Shown here piece by piece: positions 51,874 to 60,146 of a stretch of DNA of 64,000 nt. Location of the stretch: contig NZ_CBDDBS010000003.1 in assembly GCF_965225875.1 (NCBI RefSeq), positions 1,798,001 to 1,862,000 of the forward strand, given 5' to 3'. The notes beneath the pieces are model-generated. The model ran no database searches. It saw only the letters and a list, made by a program, of their open reading frames with translations, and was not told the origin of the DNA. The translations under genes and the position numbers were made by a program. Numbering within the stretch: position 1 is the stretch's first letter; the number at the start of each line of letters is the position of its first letter. The stretch comes from Haliscomenobacter sp965225875 (GTDB taxonomy: Bacteria > Bacteroidota > Bacteroidia > Chitinophagales > Saprospiraceae).

Positions 51874-51953
51874 ACTATTGAAGGGTTAACCACTCCTTAC
51901 ACTTCGGCTTCGCTCAGTGACCGGAGTGGTTAACCCTTCAATAGTTCAATTAA
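51866..51953. terminator. Perfect 31-bp inverted repeat shared by two convergent gene ends
   Basis: Arms at 51866-51896 and 51923-51953 are exact reverse complements, and each includes the stop codon of one gene (TGA at 51871-51873; TTA of the minus gene at 51950-51952). The loop has TTCGGCTTCGCTCAGTGACC, a variant of the loop word in the pyrC-purK palindrome. It is well placed as a two-way terminator. Confidence 0.7.
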
Positions 51954-54394
51954 AATGGCATTCCCAAACCCAAATTCAAATTCATACGTTTGAACCACTG
52001 ACTAGGTGGATTCCAAAAACGCTCACCTTCATAGCGGTAAGGGTAGCGAATCTTCATACCCAAATCAAGCCGCAGGATAAAATAGCGGATGTCCAAACGC
52101 AATCCAAACCCGGTACCAATCGCGATTTGTTTGTAGAAGGGGTCATACTGTCCTAGGCTGATGTTGTCTGAAGTGAGTTTAGGATCCTGAAAAAAGAAGG
52201 GCGCTCCCGGGCGCAGCGAATCACGCTGAAAGCTCCAAACGTTGCCAGCATCAATGAAAAATGCTCCGTTTAACAACCAATAAATGTTGAATCGGTATTC
52301 GGCGTTTGCTTCCAGCCACAAGTCTCCGGTGTTAATCAAATTGAGGTTGTTTGCTACCTTATTGCTTTTGAGCGTAGTATCAATGTAGCCTCCCGGGCCA
52401 AGCCCCCGGGCAGGCCAGGCTCTAATGCTATTGGGGCCACCCACGCTGAATTGTTTGATAAAAGGGACAACTTCACTATAGCCAAATGGGCGTACAATGC
52501 CAAAACCCAGGCGTGAGGCAAAAGATGTTTTGGGTGAAAATTGGCGATTGAAACGCAAAGAGCTTTCAAATAGGCCATATTGAGCAAATTTGACCCCATC
52601 AATCTCAAAAACATCTTCGCGGCCAAAAATCCGGTTATTGAGCCAATTTATGGCCAAAACCTCACTTCCAGCGGTTTCAAAACTCATTCCAACCTGAATA
52701 CTTCTGCCTTTGCTGTTTGTTTTTCCAATGTAATCGTAGGTGATTCCCCGAAACAATACGCTTACCAAAAATCGGGGGTCAAAGCTGCGGAGGAACAATT
52801 GGTTGTTAAAGGCACTCAAAAATTTATCGGTCAGTTTCGATTTGAAATACTCGGCAGCAAAGTTGGTAATGGAGTAGGATTTTTGTTTGCCCAACTTAAC
52901 ATCAAAGCCATAATTCATATTAAAAATGCTGATGTCGTAAAAGGTGATGAACTTTGTAAAACTGTACCCAAGTGAAAACTTGCTGGAAGCATTCTCTTTA
53001 AATAGATTGTACAATCCGCCTCCAGGTTTTTGCTTATTGTGGTTGTAAGTTAGATTGTCTGCCAATTTCCAAATCCCAAAGTAATCCTTAAACTTGGGCA
53101 GGTATAAGTCGTTTTGAAACCCGACATCAAGGGTATTGATAAAGCGTTTTTTCGAAAACAAACTGTTGACCTCTACCCCGGTTCGAAAACTGGTCACCAA
53201 TGTTTCGCCACCATTGAAGATATTCCGGTTGCGAATGGATGGCCGGAGGGAAAAGCCCACCAGGTTAAAAGTCTGGCCTTGAGTAGCCCGGTTCGTAAAA
53301 CTCACTTCAAAGTCAACACCCATTTCCAATTTTGGGTTGGGCGTCAAAAAAATCCAGATGTCCAACAAACTGGGGTCTTCTGCATTTGGGAGCTGTTTGA
53401 TGCGCACAAACTTGAATACCCCACTTGCTGCCAATTCACGCTGGGTCGCTTCCAGATCGGTCTGACGAAAAGGCATGCCAACCCGGGCTTTGACGGCATC
53501 CACCAAAAAGGTACTTCTGAAATACAAACTGCTATCCGGTTCATTTCTGAAAATAAGCCCCTGAATAAGTGAGTCTTTCATGGGGTGGTAGGGCGATTCC
53601 TGTTCTGGGGAGTAGTAAGGGAAAACCACTATTTTTCCTACTTTAAAGGATTGGTGCACACTGTCTTCCAGGGGCGGAAGTACTTCCAGGTTGACCAAAG
53701 CACGATTCTTCCTGAGACTGGTGTCGGCAGTCAATTGGGCAACATAGTTGGACAAAAAATTGGCGTAACCCTGGTTGCGCATGTAGAGGGCAATCCGTTC
53801 TTTTTCCTGATCGTATAGGCGGCTATCCAGGGGTTCCCCACTTCTGAGCAGGCTTTCCCCTTTGAGGACTTGCAACATGGAATCCACCTTCCGGTCGGAG
53901 GAATGATAAATGAGGGTATCGATGTAGGTGCGTTTTTTAGGGTAAACGTGGTAAGTTACCCAGGCCTTTTTTTTGCGCAGCACCTCTTCATAAATGGCTT
54001 CTGAATTAAAATAGCCCTTGTTTTTAAGGTAATCCTCAATGGCGATTTCGGTTTCGTTGCACAATTTTTCGTCAAAAATGGCCGGCACCTCACTCAATAC
54101 CCGCCGTTGCCAACGGTCAAATCCCGAGGTATCGCCGGGTTCATTCGTTTTGAACCAAAACCATTCCCGGGGAAACACAAAGAACAAGTTGCTGTTGGGC
54201 TTCTGTTTGTACAAGGTTTCCATCTCGTAGGTGAGGGTACCTTTGTTGGCCATTTTTTCTTCGTCATGGATCAGTAACTGGTTTTTTTTCAGCAAAAATT
54301 GATCAACATCCAAAAACTTTGTAGTATTACAGCTACTCAGCAACAGGCCCAGGGCCAAACTCATCCACAGTGGGTTGTACATTGATTTCGACAT
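51950..54394 (-). CDS. tamL: TamL-type Omp85 outer-membrane lipoprotein
   Basis: The 814-residue protein has a lipoprotein signal with Cys22 (LALGLLLSSC). A periplasmic part with POTRA-like repeats follows (about 30-400; AIYEEVLRKKKAWVTYHVYP, then LEATQRELAASGVFKFVRI). The C-terminal beta-barrel of the BamA/TamA type has the conserved segments KQFSVGGPNSIRAWPARGLGPG and NIYWLLNGAFFIDAGNVW. In Bacteroidota this lipidated Omp85 protein is TamL, which works with TamB in outer-membrane assembly or lipid transport. tamB is not adjacent. Its start is only 18 bp from the divergent methyltransferase gene. Confidence 0.9.
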   Translation of the reverse strand: MSKSMYNPLWMSLALGLLLSSCNTTKFLDVDQFLLKKNQLLIHDEEKMANKGTLTYEMETLYKQKPNSNLFFVFPREWFWFKTNEPGDTSGFDRWQRRVLSEVPAIFDEKLCNETEIAIEDYLKNKGYFNSEAIYEEVLRKKKAWVTYHVYPKKRTYIDTLIYHSSDRKVDSMLQVLKGESLLRSGEPLDSRLYDQEKERIALYMRNQGYANFLSNYVAQLTADTSLRKNRALVNLEVLPPLEDSVHQSFKVGKIVVFPYYSPEQESPYHPMKDSLIQGLIFRNEPDSSLYFRSTFLVDAVKARVGMPFRQTDLEATQRELAASGVFKFVRIKQLPNAEDPSLLDIWIFLTPNPKLEMGVDFEVSFTNRATQGQTFNLVGFSLRPSIRNRNIFNGGETLVTSFRTGVEVNSLFSKKRFINTLDVGFQNDLYLPKFKDYFGIWKLADNLTYNHNKQKPGGGLYNLFKENASSKFSLGYSFTKFITFYDISIFNMNYGFDVKLGKQKSYSITNFAAEYFKSKLTDKFLSAFNNQLFLRSFDPRFLVSVLFRGITYDYIGKTNSKGRSIQVGMSFETAGSEVLAINWLNNRIFGREDVFEIDGVKFAQYGLFESSLRFNRQFSPKTSFASRLGFGIVRPFGYSEVVPFIKQFSVGGPNSIRAWPARGLGPGGYIDTTLKSNKVANNLNLINTGDLWLEANAEYRFNIYWLLNGAFFIDAGNVWSFQRDSLRPGAPFFFQDPKLTSDNISLGQYDPFYKQIAIGTGFGLRLDIRYFILRLDLGMKIRYPYRYEGERFWNPPSQWFKRMNLNLGLGMPF

Positions 54395-54412
54395 GGTTTC
54401 TACAGGATCACT

Positions 54413-55174
54413 ATGCTTTCAAAAAACAAAATTAAATATATTACGGCACTGCAAAAGAAGAAGTTTCGCAGCGAACTGCAATGCTTTTTGGCCGAAGGTG
54501 ATAAAATAGTGCGTGAATTAGTGGCTTTCCCTCAGTGGGAGCTGGAGTGTATTCTGGCGGTTCCGGAATGGTTGGAAAGCCATGAACGTTTGTTTGCCGG
54601 GCGAAAAATAGAAATCATTTCCATCACTACCGCCGAGCTGGAAAAAATCTCTACCCTTCAAACGCCCAATCAGGTGTTGGCTATTGTCAAAATGCCCCCC
54701 GAATTTGACTGGATAAACCATTTTTCTACTGATTTGGCCTTGTACCTGGATGGCATTCAGGATCCGGGCAACCTGGGCACCATTTTGCGCATCGCCGATT
54801 GGTTCGGGATTCTGCAGGTGTTTTTGTCGCCGGATTGTGTGGAGCTCTACAATCCGAAGGTGATCCAGGCCACGATGGGGTCATTTTTGCGGATCAAAAC
54901 GGCGGTGGTGGAGCTGCCCGCGCTCAAAGCGGGAATTCCCGGTTTGACGACTTACGGAGCGCTGCTGAGTGGAGAAAATGTGTTTTCGGTACAGGTACAA
55001 CATCCGGCTTTGCTCATCATCGGCAATGAGGGCAAGGGGATTCGGGAGGAGTATATTCCGCTGATTGATCGGGCGATTTCGATACCGAGGCATGCGAATG
55101 GTGGGGCGGAGTCGTTGAATGCGGGAGTGGCGACGGGGATTATTTGTGGGGTGATGCGGAATGGGGGCGGGTGA
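54413..55174 (+). CDS. TrmH/SpoU-family RNA 2'-O-methyltransferase
   Basis: The 253-residue protein has an N-terminal substrate-binding domain (KNKIKYITALQKKKFRSELQ, about 1-85). The SPOUT methyltransferase core shows YLDGIQDPGNLGTILRIADW (motif 1), LLIIGNEGKGI (motif 2) and AESLNAGVATGIICG (motif 3), which form the knot that binds S-adenosylmethionine. It should methylate a ribose in rRNA or tRNA; the site is unknown. Its start lies 18 bp from that of tamL, so their promoters must overlap or lie inside each other's coding region. Downstream the sequence becomes AT-rich. Confidence 0.93.
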   Translation: MLSKNKIKYITALQKKKFRSELQCFLAEGDKIVRELVAFPQWELECILAVPEWLESHERLFAGRKIEIISITTAELEKISTLQTPNQVLAIVKMPPEFDWINHFSTDLALYLDGIQDPGNLGTILRIADWFGILQVFLSPDCVELYNPKVIQATMGSFLRIKTAVVELPALKAGIPGLTTYGALLSGENVFSVQVQHPALLIIGNEGKGIREEYIPLIDRAISIPRHANGGAESLNAGVATGIICGVMRNGGG

Positions 55175-55358
55175 AGTTATTTTGTTGGGAGGGTTGGATA
55201 GGTGATGAAAATGGGTTATGTTTGGGGGAGCTAGCTGGAATAAAATTATATAAGCTTAACTGAAACTAATGACTATGTGAAAGAGGTACCGTAGTTCTAT
55301 TCTTAGTCTTCTATTGAGACAGATGCTCCCTGTCTGCAAGTCCAAGAAAAAATAAACA

Positions 55359-56480
55359 ATGCCAGGAATAAGTTTATCTGATTTCTTCAAAGAAAAACGT
55401 AGCGCTTCAGAAATCAAATCTGAAATACTTAACGAGTATTTTAAGGCCTGGGCAGCTATACTACTCAAAGGTCAAAGTTATAAACAGATCAAGAAAATAC
55501 TCTATGTCGATTTGTTTTCTGGGCCAGGATTGTACGAAAATGGGAGTCCATCAACGCCAATAAAAATTTTAAATAGTATCTATTCAAGTAAAGGTACTTT
55601 CATTGATTACGATGATCATGTCCAAACATTTTTCAATGACAAAGACTCAAAGGTAATTAACCAATTAAAGGAAAATATCTCAAATCTCGATTTTTACGAA
55701 AAGCTTAAGTATAAGCCGATAATTTTGAATGATTCAGCCAATTTTGAAATGCTCAGAAAAGCATTTCAGGAAAATACACCAGCTTTAACTTTCATTGACC
55801 CTCTTGGATATGGTTTTACACAAAAAATGCTCATGTTCGCCATAAAGAACTGGGGGTCTGACTTGTTTATGCTATTCAATTTCAATAGGATTCGAGCAGC
55901 TGTAAAAAATAGCAAGGTAGAACAAAATATGATTGAAATATTTGGAGATTACTTACCGAAAATTCATGAATACTATGATAAAGAATCTTCACCTCAAAAA
56001 AGAGAATTGTTTATAATTGAAACATTTCAAAGTATTTTTGAAGATAAAGGGTTTTTGACATTAAAATTCAAGGTCAATTTTCCCGATAGGGATCAAACCA
56101 GCCATTATCTGTTTTTCATCTCAAAAGTCAAATTAGCAATAACCAGAGCAAAAGAGATTATGTCAAAGTATAGTGAGTACCAGGAAGATGGAATACCTCA
56201 TTTTGGAGCAAATTTAAATACACTACCTGTTTTAAACCCAGATTTCAATATATACTCAATAAATAAATTAGCAAATTCGATTCTTCAAAACAAGCAAGAA
56301 TATGAAGGCAATACAATTGAAGATATATATCTTGCTCATAACCATAAAACCAATTATATAAAACCAAATTACAAAGATGCAATCAAAAAACTAATGGCAG
56401 ATAACCTTGTTTTATTGATTGATAAAATGGGAAAGGAAACAAATAGAATTACCTATACCGCAAAAGTTAAATTTAAATAA
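55359..56480 (+). CDS. tcmP: Three-Cys-motif partner protein TcmP
   Basis: The 373-residue protein matches the TcmP family. It has a Rossmann-like core with VDLFSGPG (50-57), which resembles the S-adenosylmethionine loop of methyltransferases. FIDPLGYG (145-152) sits where such enzymes have motif IV. The last ~70 residues (AIKKLMADNLVLLIDKMGKE) look like a winged helix. The family was named for its link with three-Cys proteins, and the next gene, 1 bp away, is one. Base composition is clearly richer in A and T than in the genes to the left. Function is unknown; a nucleic-acid modification or defence role is a hypothesis. Confidence 0.85.
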   Translation: MPGISLSDFFKEKRSASEIKSEILNEYFKAWAAILLKGQSYKQIKKILYVDLFSGPGLYENGSPSTPIKILNSIYSSKGTFIDYDDHVQTFFNDKDSKVINQLKENISNLDFYEKLKYKPIILNDSANFEMLRKAFQENTPALTFIDPLGYGFTQKMLMFAIKNWGSDLFMLFNFNRIRAAVKNSKVEQNMIEIFGDYLPKIHEYYDKESSPQKRELFIIETFQSIFEDKGFLTLKFKVNFPDRDQTSHYLFFISKVKLAITRAKEIMSKYSEYQEDGIPHFGANLNTLPVLNPDFNIYSINKLANSILQNKQEYEGNTIEDIYLAHNHKTNYIKPNYKDAIKKLMADNLVLLIDKMGKETNRITYTAKVKFK

Positions 56481-56481
56481 A

Positions 56482-57213
56482 ATGGCTCAATCTTCAATAG
56501 AATGGACAGAAATGACTTGGAATCCAACCACAGGTTGCGACAAGATTTCTGCAGGTTGCAAGTTCTGCTATGCAGAAGTAATGTCCAAGCGTTTACAAGC
56601 CATGGGAGTTGAAAAGTACAAGAACAATTTTGAAATAACCATTCACGAAAACGAATTAGGAACTCCTTATACTTGGAAAAAGTCAAAGGTTGTTTTTGTA
56701 AATTCTATGAGTGACTTGTTTCACAAGGATGTTCCGATTGAATTCATTAGAAAAGTATTTAAAGTAATGAAAGACAACCCCCAACACGTTTTTCAAGTTC
56801 TGACAAAGCGGGCAGATATTTTAAAATACTATGACAGCAAAGGTTGGTTAGAATGGACGCATAATATCTGGATGGGTGTTTCAATAGAAAACAATAAAGT
56901 AGCTAATAGAATTGACCTATTGCGAGAAACCGGAGCAAGAGTAAAATTTCTTTCTTGCGAACCATTAATTGGCCCAATTCCAAACATGAATTTGCAAAAT
57001 ATTGATTGGGTTATTGTAGGTGGTGAGAGTGGAAGAAAACCAAGGCCAATGAAAGAAGAATGGGTTAGAGATATAAAAAATCAATGCTCAAATTCAAATG
57101 TCGCTTTTTTCTTCAAACAATGGGGGGGAACAAACAAGAAAAAAACAGGCCGACTCTTAGAAGGAAAAACATGGGATGAAATGCCAGAAATTGAATTACT
57201 AAACAACATATAA
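56482..57213 (+). CDS. DUF5131 / phage Gp37-Gp68 family three-Cys protein
   Basis: The ATG at 56482 gives 243 residues and leaves one base after the tcmP stop; upstream codons overlap tcmP. Near the N-terminus is WNPTTGCDKISAGCKFCYAE with C19, C26 and C29 (C-x6-C-x2-C). This arrangement recalls the 4Fe-4S site of radical SAM enzymes, though spaced differently from CxxxCxxC. Further conserved parts are FVNSMSDLFHKDVP, QVLTKRADIL, WMGVSIEN, LSCEPLIGPI, VIVGGESGRKPRPM and FFKQWGG. The family is found in phages and mobile DNA. With TcmP it forms a tight two-gene operon of unknown biochemical role. Confidence 0.88.
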   Translation: MAQSSIEWTEMTWNPTTGCDKISAGCKFCYAEVMSKRLQAMGVEKYKNNFEITIHENELGTPYTWKKSKVVFVNSMSDLFHKDVPIEFIRKVFKVMKDNPQHVFQVLTKRADILKYYDSKGWLEWTHNIWMGVSIENNKVANRIDLLRETGARVKFLSCEPLIGPIPNMNLQNIDWVIVGGESGRKPRPMKEEWVRDIKNQCSNSNVAFFFKQWGGTNKKKTGRLLEGKTWDEMPEIELLNNI

Positions 57214-57313
57214 GCACTTGTTGGAAAACAAATTAAAGTTCAAACATTTGCCCTTAACGATCTTACGCTGTATGCGAAAATTACGGTCTTTAACAAAAAA
57301 TAAAACCTAAAAA

Positions 57314-57451
57314 ATGCAAACCGAAAAGAGGGGAACAAAAATATTTGAAGGTGATGTCACTCCTGAAGAAGTGCTTGCTGAAATTGAACGAGATGTTTCG
57401 AAGAGGGAGCCTAATATAGGAGCAATTCAAAGCATTTATTCAGGCAAATAG
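57314..57451 (+). CDS. 45-residue hypothetical protein
   Basis: An ATG at 57314 opens a 45-codon frame (MQTEKRGTKIFEGDVTPEEV and on) that ends with TAG at 57449-57451, 3 bp from the stop of the convergent DUF2442 gene. It is charged, with a helix-like acidic segment TPEEVLAEIERDVSKRE and no membrane or signal features. It lies 100 bp after the DUF5131 gene in the same AT-rich stretch and could be a small antitoxin-like or accessory protein. It may equally be a remnant of a longer gene. I recognise no family. Confidence 0.4.
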   Translation: MQTEKRGTKIFEGDVTPEEVLAEIERDVSKREPNIGAIQSIYSGK

Positions 57452-57453
57452 CC

Positions 57454-57726
57454 TCACTCCGAAACAACCTCCCTTTTCACATTCTTCCGCCCTTCCAACA
57501 GCCCCAGCACGGACAAATCCTCATCCAAATCATCCCAGGAAATCCCCTGCCCTCCGGCAATCAAGCGCCAGTTGTTCAATTGCTCTGGCGTAGCTTCGGC
57601 AAGCCGCCAGTACCAATCATAAGGAATGCCCAACTCTCGGCCATCTTCCAGCATGACATAAAAGCGCTCTACAGCAATGCGCACTTGGGTTGCTTTGATG
57701 GTTTTGTATTCAGCTAAAGAACTCAT
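57454..57726 (-). CDS. DUF2442 domain protein
   Basis: The 90-residue protein has the DUF2442 pattern: FYVMLEDGRELGIPYDWYWRLAEAT, then NNWRLIAGGQGISWDDLDEDLSV. Its start overlaps the end of the DUF4160 gene by 17 bp, so the two are translated as a unit. DUF4160 and DUF2442 proteins are often encoded together, and the pair has been suggested to behave as a toxin-antitoxin module; I do not know of proof. Its 3' end nearly touches the convergent 45-codon ORF. Confidence 0.85.
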   Translation of the reverse strand: MSSLAEYKTIKATQVRIAVERFYVMLEDGRELGIPYDWYWRLAEATPEQLNNWRLIAGGQGISWDDLDEDLSVLGLLEGRKNVKREVVSE

Positions 57727-57943
57727 ACCACTTTTTTTTGAAGTTATCCTGCTCTTCCCCTACGATCTCTTCTGCCTGCTTTTCTTCTTTTTTACTGAAG
57801 TTGTGCATGTAATCTTTTTTAACGGGGTCAATCCAATACTTACCATAACCATCTCCTTTTTCGACATGAACATGAGGTGGTTCGGTGTTTTCGTTGCTGT
57901 AGAAAAAGAAGCGAAAGCCAAGTTTACGGAATATTGTTGGCAT
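57710..57943 (-). CDS. DUF4160 domain protein
   Basis: The 77-residue protein opens with MPTIFRKLGFRFFFYSNE and has the signature EPPHVHVEKGDGYGKYWIDP, typical of DUF4160. A basic/acidic helix follows (KKEEKQAEEIVGEEQDNFKKKWYEFF). It is the first gene of a two-gene unit with DUF2442. Either member could be the active one if the pair is a toxin-antitoxin system; nothing in the sequence decides. It borders the AT-rich TcmP island on its right side. Confidence 0.85.
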   Translation of the reverse strand: MPTIFRKLGFRFFFYSNENTEPPHVHVEKGDGYGKYWIDPVKKDYMHNFSKKEEKQAEEIVGEEQDNFKKKWYEFFS

Positions 57944-58258
57944 ACAGAGTATGTTTAGTTAAGCATTCACACTTACCATGCAACGTTTCTAAACTGCTCT
58001 GTTTTGATTTGCAAAGTAAGGGTTCTTACGGACAAAAGCAACATTCGCTGGATTCAGTCTTCTGTTCGTTGAGGTGGCTGGTTTAGCACAGCCATAAGCC
58101 GATCTCGTCTTAAAAAACATAGAACAACCAGCCTTCCCACCCCCACCTTCCAACTTTTACCTATCAGTTACATTATTTTACATTTTTCCGAGCCGTTTCC
58201 GAGCCCAAAGGCGCTACGTTTGCCCAAAATCAATAACAACTTACAATCCTAAATTTTT
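57944..58258. other. 315-bp gap between the DUF4160 and TPR-S41 genes
   Basis: No gene is seen. It should contain the promoter of the DUF4160 pair (minus) and that of the S41 gene (plus). A small hairpin GGCTG...CAGCC lies near 58077-58096, and the word TTCCGAGCC is repeated at about 58185 and 58197. Confidence 0.4.
58215..58222 (+). promoter_or_regulatory. Candidate -7 box for the TPR-S41 gene
   Basis: TACGTTTG matches TAnnTTTG, 36 bp before the ATG at 58259. No clear -33 box. Motif evidence only. Confidence 0.45.
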
Positions 58259-60031
58259 ATGCAGGCAATCCATGTCATCTCAAAAGTGTTTACCCTGATT
58301 TGTTGCTGTTGGCTGTCGTCGTGCGGCCTCAACAACACACACAACACGCTAGGCAAAAACCCGGCGAGCGCCAGTCCCAATGCGCCAAAACAATCCATCG
58401 TCCAAAAAATAAAGGAGTATGGGCATTTACCAGTTGCTGAACGGATTGCGTATTATCATCAACTGAAAAAAGAAAACCATAGTGCCTATAATTTTGAAAA
58501 CGAGGACGAGCTCACGATGTACGGATATTCCTTGTTTTGGGACAACAAGGTTGCGGAAGCCCTGGAAATATTCAAGTTGATCGCGCAAGAATTTCCCAAT
58601 TCTGCGAATGCTTACGACAGTTTGGGCGAAGCCTATCTGAAAAATGGGGACATGGCGCTTTCCTTGGCCAATTATGAAAAAGCATTGGCCATGAATCCCG
58701 ACAATTTCAATGCCGAGGACCAAATAGAGCGCATCAAACACCCCGAAAAACCAGTCGAACAACTCAGCGACCAGTTTTTAAAGGTTTTTACCAGCAAAGA
58801 ATACCGCGACGATTTGGATCAATTGGCGCAAACCTTACTGAAAGTCCACCCAAACGCGACCAAATTCATTTCCGAAAAAGACCTTTGGAAGCTGGTGGAG
58901 CAAAAAAAATCGCTGATTACCGAGCGTACCACTTTCCCGGAATTCGTCTGGCATTGCAATGAAATCATTGCCAGTCTCCATTGTGCGCACACCGAAATGG
59001 GCCGGTTTTTTGTTGAAAATGAACTATTGCCGCCCCATTTAAAGTTTCCGCTATTGACCCGCCTGGTGGATGAAAAATTATACGTCATTGACCCCTTGAG
59101 CAATACTGGCCAAGTGAATACAAAAGACGAAATAATAAGCATCAATGGCGTGGCGGTTTCCCAATTGATTGCCGCTATTTATCCGCACATCACTGCGCAG
59201 GGTTTTATTCAAACTACCAAACGGCACGTTTTTAACATAAATGCTACGGTTATGATTCCGTATGCACTTGGCTTTCCGGAAACCTACTCAATCGAGTTGA
59301 GAGGCAAGGAAAGGCCGGTTGTTTTGAACAAGCAAGAAGGCAAAATCAACCCACGAAGAAATCCCATTTATCGTTGCACGGATGGCCTTTGTCTGGAGTT
59401 TTTGGGCGACCATAAAACGGCAGTCATGAGCATTACTACCTTCAATTATTATCCTTTCAACGACCTCGATGTTTTTACAGCCTTTATCGATAAAAGCATG
59501 GCCGAAATGAGCCAAAAAGGCATCAAAAACCTGATTATTGATGTTCGTTGGAACGGCGGTGGTTCTCAATACGCCAGCATCCATTTGTTGCGGTATTTGG
59601 CCAAAAAACCATTCGTGTATTATTCCAGAGCAGAGTTTGAAGGAAAAACTGAAAAAGTACTAGGTGAAGAAGCGGTTGCGCCCTTTAAAAACAGGTTCAA
59701 GGGGAAACTCTTTTTTATGATGGATGGCCTTGGCAATTCCACAACAGGGCACTTTATGTCCTTGGTAAAAATGTTGAATCTGGGCACTATCGTCGGCGAG
59801 GAATTGGGCTCCAATCAATTTTGTTCGGCGGGCCAAAAAGTTTGCAGGCTCAAACACACCAAACTGGTATTCAATGTTGCCAATAATACCCACGAATCAA
59901 CTGCCACGATGCTGCCGGACGAAAAGGGCATTTTACCCGATTACCAGGTGAGCCAAAATATTGATGATTATTTGAAAGGAATAGATACGGTTAAAGAATT
60001 CACCATCGGCCTAGCCAAAAAACAGCCATGA
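58259..60031 (+). CDS. Lipoprotein with TPR and S41 (tail-specific) peptidase domain
   Basis: The 590-residue protein has a lipoprotein signal (TLICCCWLSSC). One or two TPR units follow at about 105-160 (NSANAYDSLGEAYLKNGDMA, LANYEKALAMNPDNF). The C-terminal ~330 residues are an S41-type domain, with a PDZ-like insert (STTGQVN-like loop before IISINGVAVSQLI). The catalytic core has LIIDVRWNGGGSQYASI and MMDGLGNSTTGHFMSLVK; the latter Ser/Thr cluster should hold the nucleophile, and EELGSNQF follows. It is likely a periplasmic or surface protease, or a related hydrolase. The general class is clear but the substrate is not. Confidence 0.78.
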   Translation: MQAIHVISKVFTLICCCWLSSCGLNNTHNTLGKNPASASPNAPKQSIVQKIKEYGHLPVAERIAYYHQLKKENHSAYNFENEDELTMYGYSLFWDNKVAEALEIFKLIAQEFPNSANAYDSLGEAYLKNGDMALSLANYEKALAMNPDNFNAEDQIERIKHPEKPVEQLSDQFLKVFTSKEYRDDLDQLAQTLLKVHPNATKFISEKDLWKLVEQKKSLITERTTFPEFVWHCNEIIASLHCAHTEMGRFFVENELLPPHLKFPLLTRLVDEKLYVIDPLSNTGQVNTKDEIISINGVAVSQLIAAIYPHITAQGFIQTTKRHVFNINATVMIPYALGFPETYSIELRGKERPVVLNKQEGKINPRRNPIYRCTDGLCLEFLGDHKTAVMSITTFNYYPFNDLDVFTAFIDKSMAEMSQKGIKNLIIDVRWNGGGSQYASIHLLRYLAKKPFVYYSRAEFEGKTEKVLGEEAVAPFKNRFKGKLFFMMDGLGNSTTGHFMSLVKMLNLGTIVGEELGSNQFCSAGQKVCRLKHTKLVFNVANNTHESTATMLPDEKGILPDYQVSQNIDDYLKGIDTVKEFTIGLAKKQP

Positions 60032-60108
60032 ATAATGTAAACCCAAATAATTTACATATCCGTTACAAGCTTTTACAATTAAAAAGCGACAGGGCAATCA
60101 CCCTCCGA

Positions 60109-60116
60109 TACCTTTG
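60109..60116 (+). promoter_or_regulatory. Candidate -7 box for the BNR protein gene
   Basis: TACCTTTG matches TAnnTTTG, about 22-31 bp before the two possible ATGs (60138, 60147). Motif evidence only. Confidence 0.45.
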
Positions 60117-60146
60117 TAACATCATTTCATCAAACCAATGATTACC

